A stretch of 64,000 nucleotides of DNA from Tetrahymena elliotti 4EA (GCA_000231825.2 JH720329.1:49037-113036); one strand, 5' to 3'; counted from the stretch's first letter, positions 1 to 13,932 are shown. Notes: generated from the letters alone by a model not told the origin. Translations and numbers: made by a program.

Positions 1-513
1 TAATTAGATATCATTTATTTTTTTTTTAGATTTTTAGTTATCACATGTTAGTTTAACATGAAATTTTAAAAAATTCAAAAGAGTTACTGTAAAAAAAAAT
101 ATTTACTTAAAATGAATTAGTAAATGTGTGAAATGAATGGAATTTATACGTTTAAGCTATTGATTTTGCTTGATGAGTAGAATCAAAAACAATATTTTTT
201 GTATGTAAAATACATAGAAAATTAAAAACGGATAATAAGTAATAAATAATAGAGCAAAAATAATAGGTAAATTAGCAAAGATTATTAGATTTTTTATAAA
301 AGACTATATTTAAAGAGAAAAATATTTTAATTCAAAGTATCTGTCTAAATTGGGAAAAATATTTTAATTTGAACAGGAATGAAATATTTGTACTTTTAGA
401 GCATATTTTTTCTCTTTATTTTATAAACTTCTTTCTTCTAATCAGTTAATTGTAGATCAACTTAATTTACTTTTACTGACTTATTGAATGAAGAAGAGGT
501 GGAATTAAGTAGA
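1..513. other. AT-rich flank upstream of the first gene
   Basis: No coding frame or RNA gene is recognisable. The last about 100 bases presumably hold the promoter and leader of the gene starting at 514. An ATG at 488 is followed in frame by TGA after nine codons, so it was not used as a start. Confidence 0.5.
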
Positions 514-3462
514 ATGAAATTCAAGGTAGGATCTAACAAATCTGCTTTGAAGAATAAATTAGAAGAAATTGAAGCAAATGATGTTAGTTAATTCATTTAA
601 TTCAGTGATAATAGTTAGAATTTAGCTAAAATTAATAAAAATAGTAGTCATAAATTTTCTGATTTATTTCTTCAAACTACACCATATGATGATGTCTAAG
701 AAAGCTCTAATGAGATAGATGAATATATAGACTATGACAGAGATATAACAGAGACTATCCCATAAAATCTTAAAAGAAAAAATATTTTTGTTTTGAGCTA
801 AAGTTAGATTAAAGATGTTCTTGGTGATTCCACATTTGATACAAGTATTAAAAAAGTTGATTAAGAAAATCCTTTAGAGGAGTCTTAATCAAAATCACCT
901 CCTTCAGATATTCCTGATCCCTCAGATTAACAACTTGAAAATATGAATCAAATCAACTAGCTATAAGCTGATAATACTATATAAAATCCTATGGAGACTA
1001 AATAGCCAGAATAGATTTTAGGTCCACCTGTTGGTAAAGTGAAAGTTGAAAAGGTTGAACAAAAAGTAGTTGAAGAAGTTAAAGAAAAGAAAGAAGAAGT
1101 AGTTGAAAAAAATGTATCGAAAGGATGCTCAACTAATTTAGATGATGGCATAATGAATTGTGAGAATGATAAAAATTAAATTAGATAAGAAGAAGTGAAC
1201 ATAAAGGAAATAGAGAGTGAAGTTTCAGAAGTATCTAAATACGAAATATCTTTATATTGTGGATTAATTTTATGTGGTTTGATTATTCTTGTGCTACTTT
1301 TGGCTAGATTTAGATCTTCAATGAGCAAGTATCTTGAGAAATACTACACAAAGTCTTTAAGAATAATCATTTTAGATGTCATCATTTTGATGAGTTTGAA
1401 TACACTTGTTCAGATTTTATATTACAATAGATTTTTGGATGTTATCTAATTAGAATATTTCAATATTTATGGATTCACAATTACCTTTGCCTTCTTTAGT
1501 ATTCTTTGGATAGGTATAGCTACTATTTATGCTTTTATTCTCTAGAAGTTCAGTAACACCTATGCTATTTATGAGAAGAATTGGTATAAGAGACATGATT
1601 TCTTAGAAGTAGATCCAGAAGAAGAATCTGAAGCTTAGTTTGAAGAAAGACTCAAAAATATTTAATATTTTCTCATCAAAGAAGATTTTATTATGCCAAT
1701 CACTCACATTTGTTACACAGAACCAATGGTTTTAAGAGAAGATTTTAACTTTGCAGAATATTTAGGAAGATCTTAAGCTAAATGCCACTTGCAATTGTTT
1801 AATATCAGTTTTACTACATTAATTATCTTAATCAGTTTCTTTTTGGTTGTTACTTTAATTGATCTTATTGAAGATTGGCTAATAGAGTGTTTGATTTTTC
1901 TTTCTTTGCCTCTTATTTCATTCTTTGTAGGATGGGTTGAAAACAGAAGACAACTTATTATTGTCTAATAGCTCATTACAATTGCTTCTCATCAATACGA
2001 AATAGAATCAATTAAATTTCTCAATTTGGATTTAAAAAGACAAGCCCATTTTTCTAATAAAATAAAATACCCAAGCTATATTTAAGAATAGCATTCATAC
2101 ACTGAAGAAGCTATAAGTAGACATTAATCACTCTTTCCTTTTAAAGCAGTATAATTTTCACTGAAATTAGTCCACTTTACTCTTGTGTTGTAAATAGTTT
2201 GGATAATGGTTTTCCTATTTAATTATTCTAATCAACTGACAAAGAGTTGGGAATGTCAAGTTATATTTTCAGTTGGGTTGTTTTTGATTCTCTTTTAATT
2301 ATTCTTTATAATCCCTTTTTTCTTAAAGAAATATGCTGTTAACACACACATTTAACAGTTAAAAGATCCTCAAATCATTGAAAAAGTAGTATCTAACTAA
2401 AAAGAACAAACTACTCTCGCATTCTAAAGGCTTTATCGCTTGATTAAACATTTGAGAAGATAAAAAAATCAAAAGAGAAATCACATCAAGCTTCGTCCTG
2501 AAATTATAGAACAACTCAAATAAATAGAATTAATGAAATTATAAAGCATAGATCAACTTACTCATAAATTGGGATATCTCAATTTTTAAAATGATGAATT
2601 CTATTATTTAGAAAAGGCTTTAGTTTAAATTTAAGAATAAAATTCAAGCTAAGTCTCATCCTAAGCATCATTAGAATAACAAACAAAATACAATTTAGAT
2701 GCAAACGTTGATAAAAATAAGAAAGATAATGATTCAGCACATATCCTTGGCGAGAATCCAAGACCTACAGCCAATCCAAGAAATTAAGGTAGCTTCTTGC
2801 CTTAGAAGCCTCAAAATCAAAAATCAGAGCCCTAAGAAGAATAAAAAGATGAGCAAGATTAATTAGTTAATCAATCTGAAGATATGATGAACATAAATAA
2901 AGCAGACCTAGATAAAGATTAGTCTAGCATTGATATAGACCCAGATGAAATTAATAAAAAGAGTTCCTTAGATAAATAAGATGAAGACTCTGTCAAAATA
3001 GAAATAGATTTGCATGACTCTACTGAGAAAAAAGCAGAGTAAAAAGACTCAGATAAGAAAAAATAAGATTAATTAAATAAATCTAATGGCAGTATTTAAC
3101 TCCTTAAAAAGCCTTCTCAAGAAAGTAATTAAGAAGAATAAAGTAGATTTGTTTTATCAGTTTTACTAAAATTATGCAGTGTTTTCACATAAGAAGTTGT
3201 TTTAGATCCCTACAAAGCATCTCTAGAAACACTCAAGGAAATGTTTAATGAAAAAAATATAATTACCTTTGAAGAATTTAAAAAAGTAATTACTGAGCAG
3301 TATGACAAAATAGAGTAAGAAAAGCTCAATATTATTCTTGATATTGAAGACATTAAATTGATAGTCAAAGAAGTTTACTATCTCGAAGATAAATATGAAA
3401 AAATACATGTCAGCAGAATAGCATCTCTACTCAGAAATTCTATAGAAATGCTGCCTCGTTGA
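514..3462 (+). CDS. Predicted seven-segment membrane protein with Q/K/D/E-rich C-terminal tail
   Basis: Single uninterrupted frame of 982 codons ending in TGA, with many in-frame TAA/TAG read as Gln. The first about 240 residues are polar and acidic with a lysine/glutamate stretch (1031-1115). Seven hydrophobic segments follow at roughly residues 248-270, 283-305, 320-344, 430-452, 459-476, 549-570 and 581-603. A loop between segments 3 and 4 carries a His/Cys-containing motif (positions 1694-1730). The remaining about 375 residues are soluble, rich in Gln, Asp, Lys and Ser, and end in a charged helix-like stretch. I do not recognise a named family. A receptor, channel or Mlo-like protein would fit the topology, but no diagnostic motif was found. 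The start is the first ATG that opens the long frame. Confidence 0.88.
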
Positions 3463-4536
3463 ATTTTCTTTATTTACATTAAATCAAATAAATCCATGGT
3501 TAATTTCATTTATTTATATATCTAAAGACTTATTTAGAGAGAGCAAAACTTTATAATAATTCAATTAAAGTATGACTGACAACAGTCAGTATCCCTAAAT
3601 ATTGGTTTGTTTGGGCTAGTAAATAAATCTAATAAATTTTTCATTAACAAACTAAATTAATTAATTTTTTATTTTTAATTTCATATTACATATTTTTTCT
3701 TTATTTTTACTAAAACTGTATTATTTTAACCCATTTTAAAATTATGTTAGCTTTTTATTCAAAATGAAATTACTTAATTAGTATCCCTAAATTAAAAATG
3801 CAGAAATACCAATTAATTATTTTAAAAAAAAGCACTTCTGTTTTTAACAAAGCAAGATTACTTTTGAAGTTTCATCAGCAAATTAACACATTTATATTAA
3901 ATAAGCTAATATCTTTTTAATTGTAAAAATAAAAATTTCATTTTAAAATTCTTTGTTTATATATGTAATTAATAAATTAGTTTTAAAATGTATTTAATCA
4001 CAATAACATTCATTTTTATTGTACAAACTACTTCGAAGAAGAGTAATTATTTATATATTTGATACTTGTTTGATCTAGTTATACTTTTATAACATATTTT
4101 TTGTTTCTATTTGTTGCTTGAATACTTTTAACTTTTAATTTACTTTTTTAAATCATGAAAATTGAATATTTTTTTGGTAATTTTTGATACTTCATTCATA
4201 ATTATTCAATTTTTTTAGTTAAAAATTAAATATATTTATTATTTTTAAATTTATTTCAAACGTAATAATAATTATTGTGAAAGATATTTCATAAAGATTT
4301 TATTTCGTTATCAAATAAATCATTTTTTTAAAGTAATTAAAAATTGATTTTAATAAAAATAATTTTGATAAAAATTGTATTGATTAATTAATAGCTCAAA
4401 ACAAATTCATGTTAAATCCTTTTTTTCTTGATCAAATTAATGTCATTTATTGATTTTTTTCTTTTATAATAAAAAAGCAACAATGCTACTAATTTTTATG
4501 TAAAATAAAAAATATAAATAATATTTTATTATAGGA
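3463..4536. other. Convergent intergenic region, very AT-rich
   Basis: Lies between the plus-strand membrane protein and the minus-strand F-box gene, so it should contain both 3' untranslated regions. Only runs of A and T and short homopolymers are seen; nothing coding or structured was found. Confidence 0.6.
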
Positions 4537-5832
4537 TCAATTAATTGGTGGGTAAATTTGTTATATTTATTAGTCCTGTGGACTTTATGGGCGGTATTTG
4601 ATGATTTTGAAACCAGATTTTGGTCTTAAGGGGAATTCGTCTATATTAGCTGATATAATTTCTCCTGTTTACAAATCTCTAAATTAAAAGGATCCTCTCA
4701 TACTTCCAGTGAAGCCTTATTATGAGGAGCAACTTTAGTAAACAAAATCTTAACATCCTTGGTAAATTTCTGGATATAAGCCAATAACTCCTGGGCCAGA
4801 AACAGTTTCTTCTTTATCTGGAAAAGCATCATATTTAATAACCCAATTTCTTGTAGTTAGTTTGTACCTTTTATTTGGAGCTACGCCATTATCAGAAATT
4901 CTTATTGTGTATGTATAGAAGAATTCATCAAGTGAAGTATATTAATCAAATGGAACAAACTGAGCTGTGGCCCTAATTCTAATTCCTGAAGTAGTTGTAT
5001 CAGAGCCTGGATGATAAATAGTGTCAACCAAATCAAGACATTCGTAATCTGGATCATAATTAGAATACTGAACACTTTCTAAGAAAGATTAAATGGATAA
5101 GCTGTGTATACATAAATACATTTCATTATTTTCTTAAACAGAGAGAAAACTATAAATGCACTCTCTGCCATGCTAAAGAATATTCTCACAATCTATATAA
5201 AACCTCTTAGAGTTTTATTAATTTTAGAAGACCTTTACAAAAGGAAGTGATTTCATTTATTAAAGAAATCCACAAGGTGGCTAAGTGAATGGAGTAAAAT
5301 TATAAGCCAAAGTTGTATTATAGTAAGAGATTTTACCAAAAAGGAAAATATTACTTAATAGTTAATCTTTATCTACTTAAGAAATTTCTTCTTAGCCATT
5401 TAATATTCTGTACAATATCAAAACATCTCTAGGAATACATTAATAATCCAACTTAAATATAGAAATTATATTTTTTACTTTTTTATGATCAGAAACAAAA
5501 GGTTTCTCAATTTAGATATCTTTAAAAAAGTCAATGTTGCATCCTTCATTCTACCTTTTTAAAAGAGTACTCAAAATTGTTTTGAAATTAATAACTTTTT
5601 GCATATTCTATTCGAAGTACTGCTTGTAAGTAATATCATTTGGTTTCTTATCATGAACAATATTATCATTTTCAAAATAATTAGATTGGCAAATTATCTT
5701 GTAAGTATAATCATTCTAGAGTAGATAATAAAAGCTTTTACAAGAACACAATAGATTTAGCTATTCTCTCAGATTTAAAAAACCTAATATTGAGAAAATG
5801 TTATTTTAATCTAACTTTTAAAAGTTTACCAT
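4537..5832 (-). CDS. FBXO3-like F-box protein with SUKH and ApaG (DUF525) domains
   Basis: Single-exon minus-strand frame of 431 codons, close to the length of animal FBXO3. Residues about 10-45 form an F-box-like helix pair (a leucine-rich stretch followed by a C-S-C-K-S-F motif), expected to bind SKP1 in an SCF ubiquitin ligase. Around residues 138-150 an R-D-V-L..LYR..NGQ motif matches the core of SMI1/KNR4 (SUKH) domains. Residues about 283-385 read as an ApaG domain: YTYTIRISDNG, then a RNWVI..DA segment, a V-S-G-P-G-V-[IV]-G turn, and a G-S-M-R-G-S motif corresponding to the G-x-M-x-G-x-Y end of ApaG. This three-domain order is the FBXO3 architecture. The C-terminal tail here is basic rather than acidic. 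No in-frame TGA occurs before the stop at 4537-4539. Confidence 0.88.
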
Positions 5833-5913
5833 TTATTTTTATCAATAAATAACTTAGAATAAATACAACAACAAATTAAAAATATTTATTTTTAATACTT
5901 TTGTTTTTTGTTA

Positions 5914-5945
5914 AGATATCTATCTATCTATCTATTTATCTATCA
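5914..5945. repeat. (TATC)n microsatellite
   Basis: An imperfect run of the tetranucleotide TATC (about seven units, one changed to TATT) lies about 80 bases upstream of the F-box gene start. A similar short run occurs near 23960. Confidence 0.8.
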
Positions 5946-6089
5946 AACAAAAAATCAGTCAATCTTATCTGATCTTGTTCACAAATAATTATTTTTATAA
6001 ATAAAAATATCACTTTTACTAAGAATTTTCCTAAAATGCAATTACACTATTCTCTTAGAATTACATAACATTTTTATATGTAACTCTTA

Positions 6090-7400
6090 TCTTCTCTATA
6101 AATTAAAAATGGATATTATTACTTTCAAAAATTAACAGATATTTATAAAATGCAAGAAAAGAATTAATGACATATTATTTTTTTGTAAATCTTATCATCT
6201 TTCTCAATCATAAATGGACACTATTCATTTATAAATTCAAAAATAACAAGATAAAAATAATTTACTTTGAAAGTTTAAAGTAGGATGAATAAATTATATC
6301 AAAATTGCTTGCAATTCATAAATACATAAAATGATATTATTTTTCTTATTATGACTCAGATTCATCTTGATAATAAATAGTACATGTAAACCTGATCTTC
6401 TCAATAAATCGTAAATGGTAAATGGAGAATATTAATACATTCTAAAATAAACAGAGATTTATAGATGTACATCGAAAATTATAAATAGTATGTATAATCA
6501 GAAGACAAATAATAAATTATGATAGATTATATCAAAATTGATTGACATTCATTCATAAATGCATAATATGATATTATTTTTCTTCAGATTTTTCTTAATA
6601 ATTCAAAAGAACTTGTAAATCTTATCTTCTCAATAAATAAAAAATAGATATTATTACTTGCAAAAATTAACAAATTTATATAAAATGCATTGAAAACAAT
6701 TAATGACATATCATTTTTATATGTAAATCTTATCATCTTATTAATTAATAAATGAGCAACATTAATTAATAAATTCAAAAATAACCAGCCAGATAAAAAT
6801 AATTTACATATAAAGTTTTAAGGAGGATGAATAAATTATATCAAAATTACTTGCAATTCATAAATACATAAAATGATATTATTTTTCATTTTTTGACTCT
6901 CTGATCTTCTCTATACTATAAACCATAAATGTAGAATAAATATGCAAAATAAACAGAGATTTATAAAAAAATACATAGAAAATTATAAATAGTATGTATA
7001 ATCAAAAGACAAATAATAAATAATATATATATATCCAAGTTGCTTGATATTCATAAATACATAATAAGATATTATTTTTCTTCAAATTTTTCTGAATAGT
7101 TAAAAAGAACATGTAAATCTTATCTTCTCAATAAATAAAAAATGGAGATTATTGAATATTTTCTAAAATAAAAAAATTATATAACGACATACATAAGAAA
7201 TCCTAAGCAGCAGAATGAGAAGATAAATAATAATTATAATTATAAATTATTTCTTAAGATCATTAAAATTTATAGTGTTAATCATTTTTAAGGAAATTTT
7301 CAAGTATCCTACAGAATTGATAATGCAAACATGGTATTATTTTTCAGATTACTACTCAGATTTTTCTTGATATTAAAAAGAACCCTGTACCATGATTAGA
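6090..7400. repeat. Degenerate direct repeats upstream of the F-box gene
   Basis: Several motifs recur in the same order along this stretch: a 'cataaatacataa..gatattatttttctt' block (near 6315, 6555, 6855 and 7053), a 'tgtaaatcttatcttctcaataaataaaaaat' block (near 6615 and 7110), and an 'aaataaacagagatttataaa' block (near 6448 and 6945). The spacing is about 240-300 bases and divergence is high. No coding potential is seen, so this looks like an old tandem array. Confidence 0.6.
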
Positions 7401-8106
7401 AATAATATATCTTAAACTCTTTCTCTAAGAGATTTTGTGTTTCTTGTTCATTGGATTGTATTGATTTCATCATCACTTATATAAGTATCTTACTGAATTG
7501 TAAAATCTTATTTGATTTCTTAATTAAAAAATCGTAAAATTAAAATTCAGGTTAAAACAAACAATTTTAAATTTTTAAATTCATCTATTACATATTTTTC
7601 TACCTATCCCAATAAATTATAAAAAATTGTGATTCAAAATAAATTTATTCGCTAGAAAAAATACCAAAAATTAGATTTGTATTAATTTTCCAGCATGAAT
7701 TCTTCTTTTTTTGAAAATAATGCCATAACCTGCCCATTAAAATATTTCCAAAAATAAAGTTAAAAATAAATAACTTAAAGAATTTGAGAAATATCTATCC
7801 ATCAATCAATTCGTTTTTAAAATATTTTAAATATCACTTAAATAAAATTATGCTAGTAATCGAGTGAGTTATCGTTTTCCATTCATTCAAAATTTATAAT
7901 AATCGATGAACATTAACAGTTTTCTTTTGAGGTTGTAGAACAAACAAACAAACATAATCCAAAGAAATTATGAAAAAAATTAAAAAAAATTTTTTTGAAA
8001 TTAAATTGATCGAGAAATATTTAAAATTACAAGAAAAATAAGTAAAAGTCAAGCAAAAATTAATTAGCAAAATTCAATTTTATTAAAAGAAATAAAGAAA
8101 CAAACA
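7401..8106. other. AT-rich region before LRR gene 1
   Basis: No sustained coding frame and no repeat structure is evident. It should contain the promoter of the LRR gene that follows. Confidence 0.4.
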
Positions 8107-9820
8107 ATGGTTGAAAAACAAAATAAATTCTAAAGCTTAACTGAAGTAGAACAATTCTTTATAAGCTTTTTTACCTAACCTTCTTTTTTTATAAAAAGTT
8201 TATAGCGTCAAGCGCAACTAATGCTAGGCGATTAGAGCTAATTTTAAAGTAAAAATTTTTATCTTAAATTAGAAAATTAATTTAACATTATTTATCAGTC
8301 AGTAAAGCATAAGTAATAGAAATCTCATAGAACTAGCCAATATCCTGACTCAAAAATATAAAAACTTAGAAACTTTTGAAATGAATTTATCGTAAATTAT
8401 ATTTATTAATAAAAAGCATTCCACTTCATCAAAATTTACAGTCTTTAATTAAAAATTATTATTCTTATTCAAAACAATTAATTTCTTTAGCTACTTGTTC
8501 ATCTATTTATCTTACATTTTTAATTAACTTTTAAACACACTTGCAGGGAGTAAATTAAGATTTCTCCCTTCCACCTGAATTTCTATTTTCTAAAAATTCA
8601 AAATTAACCATATAATAATACTCAAATAATTCTAAAAATTCTTTTTTAATTTACTTACAGGACATGTGAGATTAGCGAACAAGCTATTTTTATTTTATTT
8701 TATGGGTTAATTAAATGTTCGAGTATTTCATCTTTGCTATTAGATCTGCAGTAAAAACCATTTACAAACTAAAGCCTTAAACAAACCTTTAAAATAAATA
8801 TGATAAATTAGGCAAGATAACATAGGAGCTAAAACTATATCTGATTTAGGTTTAGGATTAGCCAAATTTACTAACCTAATTAAATTGGAGCTATTTCTTA
8901 AGTAAAAAATATTCAAAATTTTTATCTTTCAATACAATTTAATGTCTAAAATTATTAAATCTAGTTATTCGTTTGAGAATGATGAGAAAACCAATTAAAA
9001 AGGCTTTTTATTTTTCTTAATAAATCATAACTCAATAGATCAAAAAATCTAAACTTATTTAAAAGAAGATGCATTTATTTGTCTTCCACAAACCAAAAAA
9101 AAAATTTATTCAATTCAGTATCAAAAATAAGCTTAAAAATTTATTAGATTAAGAGATTAATAAAATACTTAAAGAGACTAACTAAAAAATATTAACTGAA
9201 TTAATTATTGATAAAATATATATTTTCTCATACTTAAATTATTTTTTTATTGAATATTTTTATTTTAATATTAGTAAAAATAATATTTGTGATGGAGGTA
9301 TTTCTGATATAGCAAGTGGAATATAAAAATGCAAGAAACTAGCCTATTTAGGACTCTATTTATAGTAAATATTATCTCTTCATTTTTTAAAGTGTCTAAT
9401 AAGATAAAAATTATTATTTTAATAAAAATAGAGAAAACAACATATAAAACCAAGGCATATCTAATTTAGGAGTTGAGTTAGCTAGGTGTACAAATTTAAC
9501 TAGCTTAGTCCTTGATTTATCGTAAATAACTCATTCAAATCTTTTTTTCATTTTTTCTAAAAATTTTTATGAAAACAGCAATAATTAAATAAGTGCTTAA
9601 GGTTTAAAGGCTTTCGGTACAGCCATTTCATTTTGTTAAAAACTTAAAACTTTAAATATCTGTCTGAAGTAAAGCTTTTTTGATAAAATTAACTTTGAAA
9701 TTAATTTATTTTATATAAATTTAAGCTAAAATAAAATTTGTAACAAAGCTCTTACCAGCTTTGGAATTTCTTTGTCAGAATGCTCAAATCTTTAAATACT
9801 CGCTTTGAAAATTAAGTAAT
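8107..9820 (+). CDS. RNI-type leucine-rich repeat protein 1 (multi-exon; boundaries approximate)
   Basis: A plus-strand series of short segments each encodes one leucine-rich repeat with the pattern G-x-x-x-L-G-x-x-L-A-x-C-T-N-L-x-x-L-x-L-x-L. Segments lie at about 8322-8391, 8690-8752, 8812-8905, 9290-9372, 9445-9521, 9598-9670 and 9740-9815. They are separated by about 75-400 bases of non-coding A/T-rich DNA. Several end exactly at a GTAAAT donor (8392, 9522), so the design is one repeat per exon. A plausible first exon begins at the ATG at 8107, but its junction to the first repeat was not resolved. The 3' end was placed at the last recognisable repeat. RNI-type repeats are protein-interaction scaffolds; no second domain is visible. 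Some repeats could belong to a decayed gene. Confidence 0.55.
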
Positions 9821-9829
9821 TCATTTAAT

Positions 9830-10878
9830 TTTTTTATTCTTGAAAGTATTTTTAAGTTTTATTTTACTACTAATTAAAATTATTTCATTCAGAATTTTCA
9901 TGGATAAATTATTTTTATAAATACATAATTCTTCATATTTAAAAGGAAAAATAAAATAAACAATCATGGACTATATAAATTTGCTTCTGAATTAATTAAT
10001 AGTTAAAGTCTGATTTAAGTATCGCTAGTTTTAGAGTAAAATAATCTTTATTTTTTTCTATTTCTAAAATAAAAAACATTAACATTTTTTGATGATTTAT
10101 TTATATTTTATTTAAATATAAAGTGAAACAATTATTTAGAATAATCTAAGACAAAAATTACTTAAAAAATTAAAAATGCTCATAATTCTTAACCTTAATG
10201 TAAATAATGATGAAATATATAATCTCTTTTGATATTTTTTAATGTTTATTATTATATAGTTAAATGTTCTCTCTATTTATTTATTATATAAAAAATCTTC
10301 TTAGTCATTAATTCACAAATAATTCTTTGTATTTTTGTATGAAAAAATTCTTACTTTAAAAGAAAAATGCATGATATAAAAATATTAATTCAAAAGATTT
10401 TTCATTTTATGTAAATAATAATGAAATATATATAATTAATCTTCTGATATTTGTTAGTGTTTATTTTAGTTAAAAGTTCATTATATTTATTTATTATCTT
10501 AAAAATCTTAAAGTAAATAATTAACAATAAAAACTTTATATTTTTCCAAAGAAAAAGTGTTTTATTTCAAATGGAAAAGGCATGTAAAATTCTTGAACAA
10601 AAATCAATTTAAGCTATAAAATCTTATAACTTTCAAAATTAAATTAATTTCTATGATTTATTTCTTTAAAAAATATTTTATTAAATGGACTAGAAAATAA
10701 ATTTAGAATTTTGTTTGATTTCTTGATAAAAATGATATGAAAAACATAAATTAAATTATTATCAATAGAATTAAATTTTTTGAAATTTGCTTTCTTATAT
10801 TTGATAAGATTTATTTTTATTAATTATTTAATTAAATCTACTTAATTTTAAATAGGAGTTAGAAATAATAACCTTTTA
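9830..10878. repeat. Intergenic AT-rich DNA with a two-copy repeat
   Basis: Two diverged copies of a segment beginning 'atgtaaataatgatgaaatatata' (near 10198 and 10408) run for about 200 bases each in direct orientation and include a shared 'gatatt..ttagtgtttatt' stretch. No gene was found. Confidence 0.45.
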
Positions 10879-13800
10879 ATGCAAATGGAATAAAGTGATG
10901 TATTAAGCTCAGTAAATCTTTTATATACAGGTAAAAATAAGCAAAATTCTCTGAGGCATTTTCGTTAGCAGGCAGCTACAAAATAGAGAGAGCTGAAAAA
11001 ATAAATAGTAGAGGAGATTTAGCAAAAACATGGAAGTCCTTTGAGATCTAATTAGTCAGTTTTACAAACTCAAAATCAAACACAAAGCGAAAATTTTATA
11101 AATAAATATTAAGAATAAGTATTTGGTAGCAATAATCCTACCATTCCAAATAATCAATCATATAAGGAGACTTAAGTTACAGAATAGATTTTAAAAATCA
11201 TTGAAAATAATAAAAAGCTTCTCAATTTAAAAAGCTTAAAGTTGAAAGCTGCTGGAATATATTTTGGAGAAACATCAAACGCTTGTTAGGTTTCAAAGTT
11301 CAATGCCAAAGCTAAAAATTAGGCAAAATTTAAGAAATTTAAAGTTGAAAAGTTGGAAGATTTTTAATATATACCAGCTGAATAGTCTGATTTGTTTGAT
11401 TATATCAATGGGAACAAGCCTTAAAAGTTTTTTGATTGGGAAAAAAAGGAAGAAGAGATGATGAGTCAAGTTAAAAGTTAAAAAGATGTTATTGAATTTC
11501 AAAACCTTTAAATTGATATTATTAAAATAAAGAATGATAATGATTTAAAAGAAGTCAAAAATGTTATTGATCAAAACAATTTGTTTTTTTTAGAAAGTAA
11601 ACTGCTTTTTATCAACGCCTAATAGATTTTATGCCAATTGCTTGATTAAGAAATTGCAAGTAAATTTAACAAGTAAATCCACGAAAATATTTAAAATTTA
11701 ATCTAACGACTAAATGATTAGACAAATGCACTAGAAAATACTTTAATAGAAAATGAAGTTGCTTTAAAAACAATTGGGCTTAATAATTTAAATGAAATAT
11801 AAAATGTCTTATAGAGTGACTTAAAAGATTCAAACCTCAATTAAGCAGATATAATATATGAAGGATCTTAGCTATTTGAGTAGCATTAATAGTAAATATT
11901 GCAAAAAGTAAGGAGCATAGAAAAATTAAAATATTCAGAAATATTAAATAAAAAAGCAATTGAATAACTCAAGTTAAAAGGTTAAGAATATGAATCTCAT
12001 ATTAAAAACCTAACAGAAAGTAGAGAAAGCCCAGAAAGCATGAAAATAAATTTGAAAAAGATTATTGAAATGCATAAATTGATTAAATAGTTAACTGAAG
12101 AAAACGAAGTATTAACAAAAAAGAATAATATTTTAACAAAATCAGTCTATTAACTTAAATCAGATAGCAAATCTATTAACGATGCATAGAATTTTAAAAT
12201 AAATTAATTATACATGAAATTGGGTGATTATAAGTTAGATTAGATGCCAGTCATTAAGCTTTTAGGATAAAAAGAAGATTCAATCAAAGAGTTAAATAAA
12301 CAAAAAGGTATTTTAGATGAAATCATTGAATAAAACAAGAAAGAATTTGAAACAAAGCATATCAATCTTTAGATGACATTAGAACAGTACTAAAATACAA
12401 TTTAAAATTTAGAAAAATAACTTGTTGAATCAGTTTAAAATAAAACAAACAACACTAAAAATGCTAATCCAACTTCAAGTTATGCAGTCAAAGAGCTTTC
12501 TAATATAGTTCTCTCAAAACAGCCAAGTTCAAAATAAGAATCAGGTCTTGCTGAAAATGCTAAATAAATTATAGTAAATTTTTTTTTTTCATTAAATTAT
12601 ATAGAATCGTTAATTCGATAAACTTAAAACTATTTTTTGACATTGAAAAATAGAAATTATTTTGTCATAAATCAATGACTATTTTTGAAATGTTGCTGAG
12701 AATAATAAGCTCATTCATTTATTACAAATAAAAATTAGGATTTTAGGAAGGAAGAAAAGGAAAAGTAATTGCAAGAATTAATAAAAGAGAAGGATTAAAG
12801 GATTTAAGAACTTAATGGGAAGGTAGAGCAATATTTAAATATTGCATTTTATTTGAATGATTTATTACTGGAGATTAATGATTTAGATGATTATAGATTG
12901 ATTAGGTAGAAACTGGATAATAATAGAGAAAATATTGTGAAATATTATGGAGTTACTTCAGTTGATTTTAATCAATCTCCTGATCTCTCCTCAAAAAGAA
13001 GAGGGAAATTTGATATGGTTGGTAAAAATTTTGCTAAGAGTATTGATGCTAATACTTCTCCTTTCTTTGAGGAATAAGTTTCTAGGATATCTCAAGATTC
13101 TGGTTTTATTTAAAATATTAAAGATTTGAAAAAAAGAAGTGAAAGTAATTTACTCAACGATTTACACGTTTTAGAGAATATGGGTATTTAATCTATGTCT
13201 GAATATATGCACACCAGACTTAGCAAAATTATGATGGAAAATTATGAACTTAAAGAAGAAAACCTAAAGTAAAAACAAATGATTAACTCAATGATGATAG
13301 GTAGAAAAAGTGATAATGCTGCTACTGATTATGAAAATTACTAAAAAAGCTGTAACAGATAAGAAGAAAATGAAAAGATTTATGAGACACAAGAAAGAAT
13401 GGATGATATACCTGATAACTATCTCTATGCCTTATATATGCAATCGATTACAATAGAAGAAATGCTTAAGCAAGCTGAAGAAGTTTAAATGATAACAAAC
13501 GAAATTGAGAAAAATCAGGAAGAACAATAAAAACTATTAAAATAGTCATTAGAATTTTAAAAAGAAACATCAAAGCAGATGTCAGATAATAATAGTATAA
13601 AAGATTAAAATAAATATGATGAGATTAAAGAGCTGCAATAATTGTAGCCATAGTAATATTTCTAAATACAATAACAATAACCATATACAAATGACATATC
13701 AGCTTCAATTACAATAAATCACACCACCTCTACAATTACCCACTATAAAAGCCTTTAAAATAATAATAGCATTATCCAAGAGTAATCTAATGAAGATGAT

Positions 13801-13932
13801 GAATAAAACGAAAACTAAATTAATAACTCTCGCTAATATAATAATATGCTATTATCATAAAATTAGAAATCAAATATCAATTATTCTTCTTATAATTAAT
13901 AATTTAAAAACAACTATATCTACAACTCTTGA
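10879..13932 (+). CDS. Large coiled-coil protein, two exons
   Basis: Exon 1 runs 10879-12573 and exon 2 runs 12739-13932, giving about 962 residues. The intron at 12574-12738 starts GTAAAT and ends AAATTAG; a nearby AG at 12746 would break the frame. The protein is rich in Glu, Lys, Gln and Asn. It has long amphipathic coiled-coil stretches (roughly residues 110-550 and 566-600, and again around 745-850), and ends in a Gln- and Asn-rich low-complexity tail stopping at TGA 13930-13932. No catalytic motif is visible. Such proteins are often cytoskeletal or basal-body components in ciliates, but that is only an inference from composition. I do not recognise the family. Confidence 0.82.

Noticed and set aside
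5914..7400. Repeats upstream of the F-box gene as a CRISPR-like array
   Set aside because: Units are long, degenerate and without uniform spacers, and the genome is eukaryotic.
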